From assembly GCA_907163375.1 (NCBI GenBank), contig CAJQUW010016163.1, forward strand, positions 372,001-436,000: DNA of 64,000 nucleotides, written 5' to 3'. Numbering within the stretch: position 1 is the first letter of the stretch; the number at the start of each line of letters is the position of its first letter. Positions 40,680-53,249 of this stretch are shown here, in pieces. The notes beneath the pieces were generated by a model. The model was not told where the DNA came from. It made no database searches and saw nothing but the letters and a program-made list of their open reading frames with translations. A program made the position numbers and the translations under genes. This DNA comes from Prostheceraeus crozeri. Lineage: Eukaryota; Platyhelminthes; Polycladida; Euryleptidae.

Positions 40680-43600
40680 CGTTCTCTGTCACAGTTCCAA
40701 ATGGAAAGTGAAGAGATTTTGTTTGAATTACAGATGAAGCATAATATGGTTGATGACACTCAGCGAGTACTCACAGCACACAAGGAGAAATTTGCTTATT
40801 ATTTGATGTAAGAAAATTTCGGAATCCAGGGATACAGCACTACGTTATCCTATACACGAATGGACATTGCGATCTGTACGACGCATGTTTGCAGTCTTCG
40901 GTAAAATACTTCCACCATCTCATGAGTGACTCGTGGGGAAAGGCAATGTTGATGATACACGTACGAATCAAATCCCCAGAGGAGAATACGACGAATGAGG
41001 ACCGGACTGAACGACGATTAACCGTAGCGTTACAATATTTAAGTCGCTACTTCCTATAAAAGTTATCAAGCTTCCATGCTTCTCAAAATGAACAGATTCA
41101 ATAATGTGCGATTGAACGGGAAAACGTGTTGATCTTCCATATGTAAACAGACGTGATAGATAGAAATGAATGCAACTGCAACTGATATGTAAAGGCTGGA
41201 ATAAATTATTGAAAGTATCCTCCGAAAATGGAGAAAGGTAAAATGTGATATTGGTCAACTGCAAAACTGTTTGATAATGTTCGTAATCAAATTGTTTCTC
41301 CAGGCAATGCCAGAACTGTAAGGTGACCTATGCTTGATGTGCAATTATAAATGCAGTGTGAAAGTATGTATGAATCGTAGATCTGTTTCACAGATGTATT
41401 TTGTGTGAATGAGTGCGCGAATGTATTGCAACTTGTGTATGCTTGCTTGTGAAAATTATAGCAGGCGGGATAGAGGCGCAACGTCAGACGACACACTTCA
41501 CTACTGCAAGATCTCTATTTCCCTCTTCGCGATCTGCCTGCTACTAGATCAACGAACGATTCCTGCAACCGGCGAGGGTAGAAATGCACAAGGGCTAAAA
41601 ATAGTCTAGTCTTGGATATTCATAGATCTCTTCAACTACCGGTGCTCGCGCTCTCATCCCATTTTGTATGCGCGCGAGCGTGCGCGCTTGTGTGACTTAA
41701 TACATGTGGTGTTGTTGCAAGTCCCATGGAATCTTGTGAGTACATAAAGGATTCGTGGAACTGGAACATTTGCGTGCTTGCATGCAATATATGAATCCTT
41801 GTGGCTCCTATATGGCAATTAGACAGAATGAGGGGGAGGATGAGAGGAAAAGTGATCGCACGTGATAAGGATAAGGAGTGAGGGCAAGCTAAAAAGAGGA
41901 TGAGAGATGTGGGTGTCGAGCAAGCCGATGCAAATTTGGGAATTTGCGTCTGTCGTATCGTGGAAAGATGCGGGAGAATCTGCGCTCTTGTCATTGCGAC
42001 GAGCTTGACTTGAAACGTTGGTGAGTTTGCAAGCGAATGCGAAATTAAGTGCCTTTGTCTTCTCTTGTCATCCAAATTTTCAAGCACCGAAAAATCTGGT
42101 TAATAGTTAAACCTAATAAAACAACAGTAATCTCGAATGATAAAAAGTAATCTTCTGTCACACAATTCTTTCTTACAAAAGTAACATTAGAAAACACTGC
42201 GTTGCTGGAACCATTCCCCTATGTAATGACGTCGATATCTGGGCCATGTTAGCTTGGCTTGCCCATGTGAGCTCTTTATTAAAAAACAAATGCAAATAGT
42301 TCGACATCGACAACACCAGAGTCACAGTCAGTAATTTTTTGTTCAATACTCAATTTGATGCACAGAACATGATAACCACTATGTTGGAGCTGCGATGTTT
42401 ACAAGGTGAGGATGTGGGTCGTAGAGGTTGTTGCTGAGATATCCTTTCATAGTTAGTCTCTTTGTCGAATTTACTTTTTAGCTAACCTTTGTATATGAAT
42501 TAAACATCTATCATGAAGCCTACTGGGAAGATGTTCTACACAAATCTGAAGTATGACAATCACAAAAAACTGAAGCTATCAATTAATCAAAATATGCTTT
42601 AGTTAACGCATAATTGAGATTGATAACGCACCATGGATTTCTATATACCAGCTTTGGAGATCAAAATATTAAATCTCTTCGTTGCCTAATTCAAGCAAGT
42701 CGATCTAGGCCCTACATTATTACTTCAGTCATTATTACTTCTTATTTACTCAGTTTGTAAATATACCTTCATTTTGTGCTCCTAATTTCGGCATCATGCA
42801 TGTATATGTAATCTGTAGTAACTGATCAAAGATGCTTTCAAATATATGGCCCAATCATGCATTCCAAGTAGTCCACAAAGGCACGCAACAAAGTCTGTAA
42901 TTTGAAATAATCTACATATTTCACATTTATCTTATTTGTTCATTGATTCATAATAAGTGAGAAAATGAATTATTTGATTTAGATTATTTTTAATTATTTG
43001 TGTGCAATATCGGCTATATAAGCATACAGACATGACCATCCTCAAGCATGAGAAAATATAGACATTTACAATATGCAAGTTACCAAGGAATGCTTCATGA
43101 CAAGAAACAAGAATAAAATATGCATTGGCAGAGTGGGTAACGCAACCATAATCATTGATTGCCCTCTCCTCTGCCAATGCTTATGATGCCTTGTGTATTC
43201 TGAATATTGCACATTTTCATATTTCATTTTGTTTGAAGATGGCTGTGGCTATGTAATCAATTAGGTCATAAATAAAAGGATCACCAAATAGATCTACTTA
43301 ACATTTTTAGCCAGTGGGCAATTCGATAATGAATTTTAACTACCCCTAATGGACATTGTTTATGAAATAAAAAATTGAAATAGAATTTCGTCCTTTCATT
43401 TGTTGATGGACCTTCAAGCTATTAACATGACGGAAAGCCGTTCATTCATGCAGCAAGCTGTGTTTGGCTAGAATGCTATTTGAAACTCCCAGCCATGAAA
43501 TGTTTGTATAGGCCTTTGTATACAACTCAAACCAATTTGTCATAACCTGACCAATTTACAGAAATCATCCCTTGGAATGAATATTAATTAGATCTCTCAT

Positions 43601-44519
43601 TCGTAGATTATATACTCGTATTTACATATACTCGCAGATTTCTGGTTTCATCACGTAATTGGAAAGATGTAAAAATTGATTCATTTTCCTTTTGTAGCCT
43701 TTGTGAACCGGTTCTGACAATTATCTCGCAATAACGCAGACAAATTGAAAAGTATGTAGGGTAAGTAGGTCAGCTATCGGCATCGCTATAAAGCGGCGAA
43801 CACAGACCAGGCACACAAACCTTGAGCAAACAATTAAAGACGATTTAGGCCTTATAGGTATTCAGTCATTCACACAAAGTATGAATATAAAAAAGATGTC
43901 CATAAATAAGCCATTTAAATGATTCAACGTTCTAACACAAGCAGAAAGCCAACATTGGTTACATCATGATGCGATTTATTAGAACACACATTTCACATAC
44001 CTGCAGTGCACCATTAAAGCAACGGAATTAACACATACAATAATATTTTTAAACTTTAAACCGCAAAAGATCTGCTAATCAGTCGAACCTAAAAACAAAT
44101 GTAAATTGATTATTTTAATGCATTCAATTGATCTTCTTTAAATGTCTTCAAACCATCTGTGTTAAGCCATTTTTCACTTTTACCTTATAAAGAAAGATAA
44201 CTTATTTAAATTATAAACGGATTGCTTAGACCATAAAGATCGCAATTACAAATTACGTTTTTGACGTTCTAGATGCACACTACTCACTATAATACCGCGC
44301 ACCGATTAGTTAGCACATTCGCAACGAATCTGCCAATTTTTAGTATAGTATTTTAACTATGGGTCTGGAACGGAACGGAACTAAAGTAGGAGGTAAATCC
44401 GAGCGGAATCGCAAAGAGCTCGGAGCTGAGACTTCATTTAATCATCATCTCAAGAAAACCTGTCATCAAATACACCTGCACTTTAGTGAAGTCAGCATCT
44501 CATCACTCATTATGTGATT
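40680..44519. other. Intergenic DNA, no gene recognised
   Basis: A 151-residue minus-strand frame (41,632-42,087) has no recognisable domain and is judged chance. A CGCGCGAGCGTGCGCGC purine-pyrimidine run lies near 41,670. The rest is A+T-rich. Confidence 0.5.
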
Positions 44520-44523
44520 CATG
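44520..44523. other. Target-site duplication CATG, left
   Basis: CATG directly before the left LTR; the same four bases follow the right LTR at 50,571-50,574. Confidence 0.8.
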
Positions 44524-45080
44524 TGTTACGGGTAATGTTTAATTATCCCCAAAACATAAAGTTGAGAAACAAAAAAGATAATTTGCTTGTGTAACATTCA
44601 CTTTTCTTGAGGAGGAATGCAGGTGGCCCTCAGGAGGGCCGTTTAAGCGTTCACAGTCAAGTCACACCACTGATAATTGATTAAGTGTTTGTGTCCGTTC
44701 ACTCCTTCTTCTCGTTCTCGCCTGTCTTCTCGTGAGCGTTTTGATGTTGTTGTTGATTTGCCGCCAGTCAGCGCATGTGCGCGAGCATGTATCGTAGAAT
44801 TCTCTCTCCCTCTCGCTCCTCACGCCTTGCCTTGATGAATGCACGATTAGAGGTCCACCGGCGTGTGTCCTGCTGTTTTTATATGGAAGGCGAAATCGAT
44901 AGTCTTCCATTCTCTTCCTTGGCCACTCGACACAGAAGGTTAAGAAATAAAATACTAAAGTTGGACAAGTGCTCCGAGAAAATGATAAAACCTGAAAACT
45001 ATCAGCTACACCCTACTGAAGATTAGCAAAATAAAATATGAAGCAAGCTATTATTTACATCAATTGCGCTCCACGCTACA
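44524..45080 (-). repeat. 3' LTR (557 bp)
   Basis: Begins TG and ends CA on the plus strand. It matches the other LTR except GTAATGTTT against GTGATGCTT near its left edge. The 82/83-residue frames inside it are not genes. Confidence 0.92.
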
Positions 45081-45116
45081 CACCCTCACTAAAAAAATGA
45101 AAATTGTTTTCGATTT

Positions 45117-45737
45117 TCATTTTGGGTCATTCTCTACCATCGAAGTAGGAGAGCGGGAAAGACAGTCAGCAATAACGTTGTCTCTTCCTTTTATGTGTTG
45201 AATTTCTATTTCATATTCCTGCAACTGGAGACTCCAGCGGAGCAACCTTTGGTTGTCATTTTTCATTTTGTTTATATAGATTAGTGGATTATGGTCCGTC
45301 AAAACTTTTACTGGAAATCTTCCTTGTTTCAGGTAGTAGGCAAAGTGCTTCAAGCTATTCACTAGGGCCAGAGCTTCTTTTTCTATAGTCGAATAATTTC
45401 GTTGTTGCTTGTCAAATTTTCTCGAAAAGAAGGCAACCGGATGCTCAACTTCTTGATCGTCATTCTGAGATAAAACTGCTCCAATGCCCAGACCACTTGC
45501 ATCGAGCATTAGATTAAAGGGTTTTTCGAATGAAGGAATTGCCAGTATTGGTGGGGAAATCAGCATCAGCTTGACTTCTTCAAATGCCACTTGACATTCT
45601 GGTGTCCATCGAAATTCAATCTTAGGGCTTGTGAGATGTGTTAGGGGAAGGACCACATGTGCATAATTTTTGCAAAGTTTTCTGCCATGCCCAGGAATCT
45701 TCGTACTCTTTTCTCGTTGAAGGTGAAGGCATATCAA
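45117..45737 (-). pseudogene. RNase H domain of the Gmr1-like pol
   Basis: The connection region FRWTPECQVAFEEVKLML is followed by PFNLMLDASGLGIGAVLSQ (first catalytic Asp), HPVAFFSRKF, YSTIEKEALALV (catalytic Glu) and VLTDHNPLIYI (catalytic Asp). The end has HIKGRDNVIADCLSR. This degrades RNA in the RNA-DNA hybrid during reverse transcription. The domain is complete but out of frame with the RT; two small indels near 45,690-45,740 separate them. The stop is 36 bp from the 3' LTR, so this is the true C-terminus of Pol. Confidence 0.9.
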
Positions 45738-46563
45738 TCAAATGGTCCACTTTGGCTTGCTGAGGCTTGATTTTTCCGTATCCAATATTGTGTCCCAAAT
45801 CATTCACTGATGTTTTTCCAATTTCGCTTTTTGCTAAGTTGACTGTCAGTTTCGCTTTTTTCAATCGACAGAAAAGTTCTTTCAAGCGTTGAATATGTGA
45901 CGCCCAATCTTCGCTGTATACGATGATGTCATCTACATAAACTGAGCAACCTTCAAGATTCTCAATAACTCGATTTGCAAGACGTTGAAATGTAGCAGCT
46001 GAGTTTCTCATTCCAAAGGCCATAACTTTGTATTGCCATAGTCCATCATATGTCGTGAATGCTGATATTCGCTTGGCTCTCTCAGTTAGTGGCACTTGGT
46101 AGTATCCTTTCGAGAGGTCGAATTTACTTATGTACATGTGTCTAGCCTGACCGACTTGTTCAGCGCAATCTTGAATTGTAGGAATAGGAAAATTATCGGG
46201 AATTGCCACTGCGTTCATTTTTCTGTAGTCTGTGCAGAATCTATTGCTTCCATCCGATTTAGGGACAATGAGACAAGAAGAGCTCCATTCACTGTTACTT
46301 TCTTCAATTAAATCATTTTCTTTCAAGTATTGGATTTCCTTTCTCATGTTTTCTCTCCTGATCGGATTCACACGATATGGAGATTGCTTTATCGGTTTGC
46401 AATCCTTTAGCTCAATGTCATGTTCTGCCCATGTAGTTATTGTTGGATGATCCGAAAATATCTGTTTGAAATAGCTTATCAATTCCTTAGCCTCGATTTG
46501 GCTTTCCTGGTTAAGGTGACTCAGGTATTGTTCCAAATTTTGTAAAATCTCTGAATTCTGCAA
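45622..46563 (-). pseudogene. Ty3/gypsy reverse transcriptase of the Gmr1-like pol
   Basis: Motifs in order: SSSCLIVPKSDGSNRFCTDYR, SKFDLSKGYYQVPL, FTTYDGLWQYKVMAFGM, SAATFQRL and the catalytic SVYVDDIIVYS. This makes cDNA from the element RNA. It lies in the same frame as the integrase segment but is separated from it by a TAA codon at about 46,578-46,580. That codon could be a mutation, or a readthrough stop, but no readthrough context is evident. Downstream the frame is lost at the tether to RNase H. Confidence 0.9.
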
Positions 46564-46578
46564 TTTTTGAGGACGCGG

Positions 46579-48774
46579 TTACATTGATGCATAATTTTGC
46601 GACTGGGACATTTCTTTCGTGGTCATCATGACTGTCCGATCAATTTCCTCATTCTCACGATCATGATACTCCTTCAACATGTTTACATGACATAAGCGAT
46701 TTTTCTTCCGGCGATCGGGTGTTTCGATTATGTAATTTACATCGCTGGCTTTCTTTTGTATAGTGTATGGTCCATAGTACTTTACTTTCAAGGGATCACC
46801 AGGAATCGGCAGAAGCATCAAGACTTTGTCGCCAAGGGAAAAAGATCTCTCCACAGTTTTCAAGTCAAAGCGCTTTTTCATCTTTTCTTGAGAGGCTTTC
46901 AAGTTTCGTCTTGCGATTTCTCCAACTTCGTATAATTTCTCTTTGAAATTTGAGACGTAATCAAGCAGATTCGTTTTATCTTCTACAATGCCCAACCATT
47001 TCTCTTTCATGAGCTTCAAAGGTCCCCGTACTTCATAGCCATATATCAACTCAAATGGACTGAATCCCGTTGACTCTTGCATGGTCTCACGAGCAGCGAA
47101 TAGTAATAGCGTAATTCCCATTTGCCAATCCTGTTTATGGTCTTCACAATCGGCTCTCATCATGGTCTTGAGAGTTTGGTGAAACCTTTCTAGTGCTCCT
47201 TGACTTTTGGGGTGGTACGCGCTTGTACAGATGTGCTTGATTCCCAAAATTTGTGATAGCTGATTAAATATTTTCGACATGGAGTTGCTGCCTTGGTCAG
47301 ATTGAATTGACCTAGGCAACCCGAACATCGTGAAGAAATTAATCAATGCGTTGCAGATGTTTTTGGCATTAATGCTCCTCAATGGAATTGCTTCAGGAAA
47401 TCGAGTTGATACACACATAATAGTAAAAAGGTATTCATGTCCTGATTTGGTCTTTGGTAATGGCCCGACGTAATCAACAATAATGTGACTGAATGCTTCA
47501 CCGAAGGCTGGGATTGGCATCAATGGTGCTTTTGGCGGCGTCTGCTGAGGCTTCCCGATCACTTGACAAGTATGACATGTTTTACAGTAGCTCGATACAT
47601 CTTTGCTCATCTTCGGCCAGTAAAAATGCTTGTTCAAGCGATAAAGAGTTTTCCGAACTCCCAGATGACCACTTAGCGGACATTCATGAGCAATGCTCAG
47701 AACTTGATCTCGGTATCGACTTGGTAGCACAATCTGATGAACTGATCGCCAATGCTCATCTGCAGTTGTATCTTGCGGTTTCCAATGTCTCATTAAGACA
47801 CCGTCTCTTTTGTAGAAGGAGGTCGACTCTGTCTCCGCATCTCTCTCTTCTATAGTCTTGACTATTTCACTGAGTTCAGGATCATTTTCCTGCTCTTGTA
47901 TCAATTTCGATTTGTCAATTTCAAATTCTTTCAAGCATCTTTCCCCATCATCTTGGCCGCTGTCCTTTGCATCGGCCTTATTCATTGATCTTGTAGTCAC
48001 TGCAACTGCCTTCACTTCAGGTTGATTTTCTGAGGCTGAACTATCGATATTATCATCGGTATCTTCGATAGGCCTTGGTACCAAGTCGGGCACACATCCT
48101 ACTTTTGATCCTGCAGCATCATTGCCCAGAAGAAGTCCAATCCCGTGTATAGGCAGCTCTCTAATAAGTCCAACCGTAATGTAGCCTTTTGCCACATCAG
48201 TTTCAATGTAAACTTTATGTAGCGGGGCTAGGACCACACCACCAATTCCTCTAACGGGAACGCTCGCATCTATTGATGATTCCTTTGCAATAGGGATCAC
48301 ACCTTCTACCAGCATTGATTGGAAAGACCCTGTATCTCGCCAGACTCTGACCGGTCTCATTCCTTGCTCATCGGTGCCGACGAATCCATCAGTACAGAAA
48401 GCCTTTTCACCTTCTTTGATTAAGGCTCTTTCTGACTTTGTTTCTGGTCGATCATTCATTGCACTTTTGTGAGTCGTTAGCAGAACGGGTTTCTGATCAG
48501 TCCGTGCGGATTTATTTGGTTTGCCATGAAGTTGCCAACATTCTGATTTTGCGTGACCTCGCCTCTTGCAGTGTTCACACTCAAGTTTGCCCTTCGCCGT
48601 TGCCTGTAGGCTCGATTTTCCCCTCTCAGATATTTCTAGTTTCTCTTCAGATCCTTGCCTGACTTCGTAACTATTCTTCTGAAAGTTGCTGGGATGCCTT
48701 ATCCTGTGCGTTAGGTCATATTGATCAGCTAACTTCGCAGCTTCTGCTAAGTCTCTTGGCATTCTTTCATCCAA
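46579..48774 (-). pseudogene. Gag zinc knuckle, protease and integrase of the Gmr1-like element (731 aa)
   Basis: The front is the end of Gag with a zinc knuckle CEHCKRRGHAKSECW. Next is a retropepsin-like segment: VWRDTGSFQSML carries the Asp-Thr-Gly, and HGIGLLLGND is the later flap-side strand. Integrase follows: GHLGVRKTLYRLNKHFYWP with CKTCHTC (HHCC zinc finger), HIIVDYVGP (Asp), IQSDQGSNS (Asp) and GALERFHQTLK (Glu). A C-terminal GPYTIQKKASDVNYII region closes it. All catalytic residues are present. The frame begins after a shift from Gag near 48,790, where a short imperfect duplication (CTCACATACG / CTCACC) lies, and ends at the TAA before the RT. Confidence 0.88.
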
Positions 48775-49607
48775 GTATGTGTAGGTGAGCGTATGTGAGA
48801 GTTAACACAGTTTTTGAATTCTTCAATCAAGATCATTTCTCTCATCGCTTCAAAAGTTGTGACCTTTTCAGAATTGCACCATTTGTCAAATAACATCCCT
48901 TTCTCTTTTGAAAACTCAAGATGGCTCTGCTGTCTTGCCTTTTTCCAACTCTGAAACTTCTGACGGTAGGCCTCGGGAATCAACTCGCAAGCCCTCAGTA
49001 TAGTTTGCTTTACTATACCATAATCTTTTGCATCCTCATTCGACAGAGATGCATAAGCTTTCTGCGCTTTACCAGTCAGTACAGTTTGAAGCAAAAAGGT
49101 CCATTGAACTTCTGGCCAGTTCGATGTCTCAGCTGCCCCCTCAAAGCATTGAAAATACTGTTCGACATCTTTCTCAGAGAATCTAGGGACCAGTGATGCG
49201 TTTTTTGACAAGGAATTTTCAGTCTTCTTACAAGTCTCCATGTAGGAATTTCGTATTTTTTCGATCTCAATTTCCTTTTGAATTTCCAGTTTTCTTTCTT
49301 CTAATTCCAGTGCTTTGCGCCTCAATTCTAATTCTTGCTTTTGGCGATTTTCTTCGACCTCTAATTCCATTCTCTTTATTTCTATGGCAATCGACGAGTC
49401 CGCTCCAGACGTGGTTCCGAACTCATTCAGTATTTCTTCGCTAAGCATGTTGTCATCGACGAAATGCTCTACCCCGACCTGGAGAATCATGGATTTTCGC
49501 ATATGCTGCTTGACCGATAACCTCAAGTATGACCCCAAATTGTACAGGTCCGTCTTCCTCAGAGCTGTTAGGGCTTCTTGTTTCGGATCATTGGCAAATT
49601 CTTCCAA
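48747..49607 (-). pseudogene. gag: SCAN-like Gag of the Gmr1-like element (286 aa)
   Basis: The N-terminal 70 residues are helical (TALRKTDLYNLGSYL). A coiled coil of Glu/Arg/Lys (MELEVEENRQKQELELRRKA) follows. Residues from about 145 form a capsid-like part: RFSEKDVEQYFQCFE, WTFLLQTVLTGKAQKAY and EAYRQKFQSWKKA. This is the retroviral capsid C-domain that gave rise to SCAN domains. Gag builds the particle. The frame runs off by a small insertion at about 48,790, after which the true continuation is in the next frame. Confidence 0.82.
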
Positions 49608-49991
49608 AAAGTTTTTCGGCTAAAAATCCATAGTCTTTATTTTACCTATCGTTCCTATGAAAAATCTAGCCCGAAATTTAATAAATGATACAGTAGAAAA
49701 TCCTAAGACAGGGACAACAAAAAAAATTTAAAAGGTGCTAGCTAAGCTTACCCTTTATTAGTAAGTCCTTAACTTTTAATATTAGGTCTTAGTCTTAACT
49801 TAGCCTATTGTTCTTACGGGATCCGTTACTAATCTGATGTACCCGATCAAAATCAGCAAATTCAACAGTTGACAAGGTCCAAAACTCTGGCGTGCACTGG
49901 TGTGCCGCTTGGGTATAACATGTGCCAGGCAGACAGCAAGTCAGATTGAAAAACCAACCGACCTCAATCAAATAGATTAGAGAGTCAACGA

Positions 49992-50009
49992 GTCCTGGCG
50001 TGGTCGCCA
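49992..50009 (-). other. Primer-binding site
   Basis: TGGCGACCACGCCAGGAC begins 4 nt inside the 5' LTR. It would pair with a tRNA 3' end in CGTGGTCGCCA, which suits an arginine tRNA whose 5' end is GACCACG; the tRNA identity is tentative. Confidence 0.65.
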
Positions 50010-50013
50010 ACTA

Positions 50014-50570
50014 TGTTACGGGTGATGCTTAATTATCCCCAAAACATAAAGTTGAGAAACAAAAAAGATAATTTGCTTGTGTAACATTCACTTTTCTTGA
50101 GGAGGAATGCAGGTGGCCCTCAGGAGGGCCGTTTAAGCGTTCACAGTCAAGTCACACCACTGATAATTGATTAAGTGTTTGTGTCCGTTCACTCCTTCTT
50201 CTCGTTCTCGCCTGTCTTCTCGTGAGCGTTTTGATGTTGTTGTTGATTTGCCGCCAGTCAGCGCATGTGCGCGAGCATGTATCGTAGAATTCTCTCTCCC
50301 TCTCGCTCCTCACGCCTTGCCTTGATGAATGCACGATTAGAGGTCCACCGGCGTGTGTCCTGCTGTTTTTATATGGAAGGCGAAATCGATAGTCTTCCAT
50401 TCTCTTCCTTGGCCACTCGACACAGAAGGTTAAGAAATAAAATACTAAAGTTGGACAAGTGCTCCGAGAAAATGATAAAACCTGAAAACTATCAGCTACA
50501 CCCTACTGAAGATTAGCAAAATAAAATATGAAGCAAGCTATTATTTACATCAATTGCGCTCCACGCTACA
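50014..50570 (-). repeat. 5' LTR (557 bp)
   Basis: TG...CA ends, followed by CATG target duplication at 50,571-50,574. A TATA-like CATATAAAAA on the minus strand (50,375-50,366) is a likely promoter. Nearly identical to the 3' LTR. Confidence 0.92.
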
Positions 50571-50574
50571 CATG

Positions 50575-52525
50575 GTACAACCGAATAGGGATAGAGATGC
50601 GAAATAGTAGAACAGCTTCAATGTCAATGAAATACATGATTGGGCCAATTTTGTCACTAGGTTATAATTTGATAATATCGGCTACACTGTTGATAGTTAT
50701 TTCAAATATACATGAGACCAAATATACAGCATGTTGAAATTGCAGCAGAGCCGATCCAGAAGACGTGTGGTGCGTAGCAGAGGTGGTAAGATTGCACCGC
50801 TCCAGATCCCTGTAACACGTACCCCGAGATGTGCATTAATGCCTAAAGAATTATCTGCAGCTACATGTAGTTTGCAACTGGCATTGGCGTGTGGTATTAC
50901 GATTCCACAGATCTGCTTATTTGGTACGTTGACCACAAATGAGACACATGAGACTTTGGTAACACATGAAGGACTTCAAATTGGATGCTCTTCGCTCTGT
51001 GTTTGCGAAGCGCGCGCATATCAGCGGTTTCTTCGCACGGTTGCTGGAGGCATCCAGAAAATGTATTGTAAAAATCCTTTTGTTAATAGAGTGAATTTAG
51101 CTAAGTGCTATTTTTGGATTATCATAATTGGTCCACAACACACTTCCTGACAAAAGCCTATTTCTCTTTTGATCGAACCTAATTCGCATTTTGGGAAAGG
51201 CAATAATTTCACCTTATTGAGTTCTGCCTTATGCGTCCATGCATTTTATTCAGTTGAGAGGCGTGTGTGCCAGTCATAAGGGAAACTTACACAGTTTTCC
51301 AAACACAAATTTTGAAATATTGTCTGGTTTGAAATGTGACATTGAGCATAATCCTCTCAATATCCGATCAATCATAAATAAACCGGAAAAAATCTTTGAA
51401 ATCTATATGTAAAATCTGTTCAGATATGCTTCTTTTCGCTATGATGAGATAGTCATATGAAAGGAAATGCTTACAGGAAGTTAAGGAGGCTTGGCTTGTC
51501 TAAGGTGGGCCCCTTCAGTCTGTCAGCTTCGGCCAAATTAACTACAAGCTTGCGGCAGATGTTTAATCAATTTCTCAGACAGTTATATTCTATCAACTTA
51601 GATGCTTAAAAATCGACAAGCTTTCCAGGTAAGTTAAACTTCTCAACGTCATCTATTACAGCCAATAGCAGCCAATATGCAAAATTAAGTAGCTGTGAAA
51701 TAACAACCCTTAAATATATTAACTTAATGTATTATTACTGTCATGAAAGAAGAAGCAATTTTTTATCTTCCCGAAACGAAGGACAGTCGAATACCATTAC
51801 ATCAAGTTAATTGATTCCTCCACTTTTGCACTACTTTCAGAAATTAATAGTAACTACTTGGTTTAGTTTGTTTAGATTATGTTCGCGATAAGAAAATGTA
51901 TTGATGCATCTGTCGCATGTGAGACATATCTGTCTGATACTTCTTAAGAGTCAGTCAGAGACAGAATATGAGTAATTAATCAATAGATAGAACTGCTGCA
52001 GAAGTTGCTGGTAAATAACAGCAAAAAATGATGATAATATATGAATCTGCATGAAACAGTCGTGTGAAAAATGATGCATAAAGTTTTGCACATTGGGCTA
52101 CTCATAGCTGTCGCTGACGAGTCGAAAAATTTGATCCGCTTCTGTCATGAATTATCAATAATTTTCTAAACAAATGGGCATCCAATTACCGCGACTGAAT
52201 GATTCGCATCGATAATAGTGATCCGTAGGCGATCGAAGATCCATGACAGAACTGATCTAGACTACAGATGGGTTCGAGTCTTGCACGACACACTTTGTAT
52301 GGTACGATAAAAATTCCAAAATATTTAAATATATTAGCATATATGATATATTATTATATATATTATTAAATATAAATTTAAAAATATTTAAATATTTTCG
52401 CATCGTCAACCGATCCGTCGCATTGAACTGATTATCTAAATTTTAAAACGATAAAAAATCCATTCATTCTACTCTGCAACTCGTTTCGTGACAGGACAAA
52501 ATTTTGCGATTGGATACATTTAGAG
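50575..52525. other. Intergenic DNA, no gene recognised
   Basis: A plus-strand frame at 50,731-51,150 (139 residues, Arg-rich start, several Cys) has no motif I recognise. An A+T-only block is listed separately. The last 8 bp before 52,526 are the left target octamer of the next element. Confidence 0.5.
52315..52400. repeat. A+T-only partly palindromic block
   Basis: Repeated AAATATTTAAATAT and TATATTATTA units; both edges carry AAATATTTAAATAT, so the strand can fold on itself. Confidence 0.5.
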
Positions 52526-53241
52526 CAGTGGTTTTCAAGGTAGGCCATGTGGCACAAAAGTGGGTCACAAGCTTTCGAAAATGGACCCCGGACTTTTGGA
52601 GGTGTACTTCCTAAGTGTAGGTAAGTTCCAGTAAAACGAATGTCAGTTTTTGAAATGAAGCAATTATTTGATCAGAATTTAACAGGCAAGATTATAAAAA
52701 CATGTTTTAAACACCATTATGAATTTCGCTACGTTTATGCTGGAAACCGATAAAAATGCACCCAGACCAAGGCAGTCATTGAGACTCAAACAACTTCTTG
52801 TATTTTATTGTATTCGTATTTAAATGTTATCTCTAACAAAGAAAACGCTTTTTTCGCTTATTACTTTCCTTTCTGCAAAATTGCGCTTTTCAAATTAAGT
52901 TAAGTGTTATGTTTTTAGTGGCATCTGTCGCAAAAAGTTATAGATAGATTTGAAATATTTTTCATCTTTTGTTTATCAGGGCTTCAACATTTTTGAGTTT
53001 ATCATAAGTGATGTATACAAAGTCTGTACCTAAAGGTTACGAAATATCGTGCCTTTCTGGTGAAAATATGGCAGTATATATTTCAAGTACTCGACTTACA
53101 AAAATAATAAGTTTATTTGATCATCTCATTTTTGTTTTCAAGGCAGGTCCTGCAGAAACAGTTTTGGTTAAAATATTTGGGCCATTATCTCCTGATTAAG
53201 GGAAATTTGGACCACATGACATTAAGCGTTGAGAAACACTG
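52526..53241. mobile_element. hAT-like MITE 2
   Basis: The left end is CAGTGGTTTTCAAGG and the right end, reversed, CAGTGTTTCTCAACG. Flanks ATTTAGAG and ATTAGACC are a weak 8-bp duplication. There is no transposase and the 63-residue frame inside is chance. The ends resemble those of the element at 36.2 kb, so both may be moved by one hAT transposase. Confidence 0.55.
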
Positions 53242-53249
53242 ATTAGACC

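Larger units (their letters stand above)
44524..50570 (-). mobile_element. Gmr1-like Ty3/gypsy LTR retrotransposon, integrase upstream of RT
   Basis: On the minus strand the order is 5' LTR (50,570-50,014), PBS, Gag, protease, integrase, RT, RNase H, 3' LTR (45,080-44,524). RT and RNase H are of Ty3/gypsy type, but the integrase precedes them, as in Ty1/copia. That order defines the Gmr1 group of deuterostome elements. The Gag resembles the source of the vertebrate SCAN domain. LTRs differ at only two positions that I can see, and CATG duplications flank the copy, so insertion is recent. Coding is interrupted by frameshifts and one in-frame stop. Confidence 0.9.

Noticed and set aside
41632-42087. 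151-residue minus-strand frame
   Set aside because: Composition is unstructured, there is no recognisable domain, splice context or neighbour support.
44662-45026. 82- and 83-residue frames, repeated at 50,152-50,516
   Set aside because: They lie wholly within the two LTRs and are identical only because the LTRs are; no gene evidence.
50731-51150. 139-residue plus-strand frame next to the LTR element
   Set aside because: It is Arg- and Cys-containing but has no motif; it may be chance or a decayed transposon.
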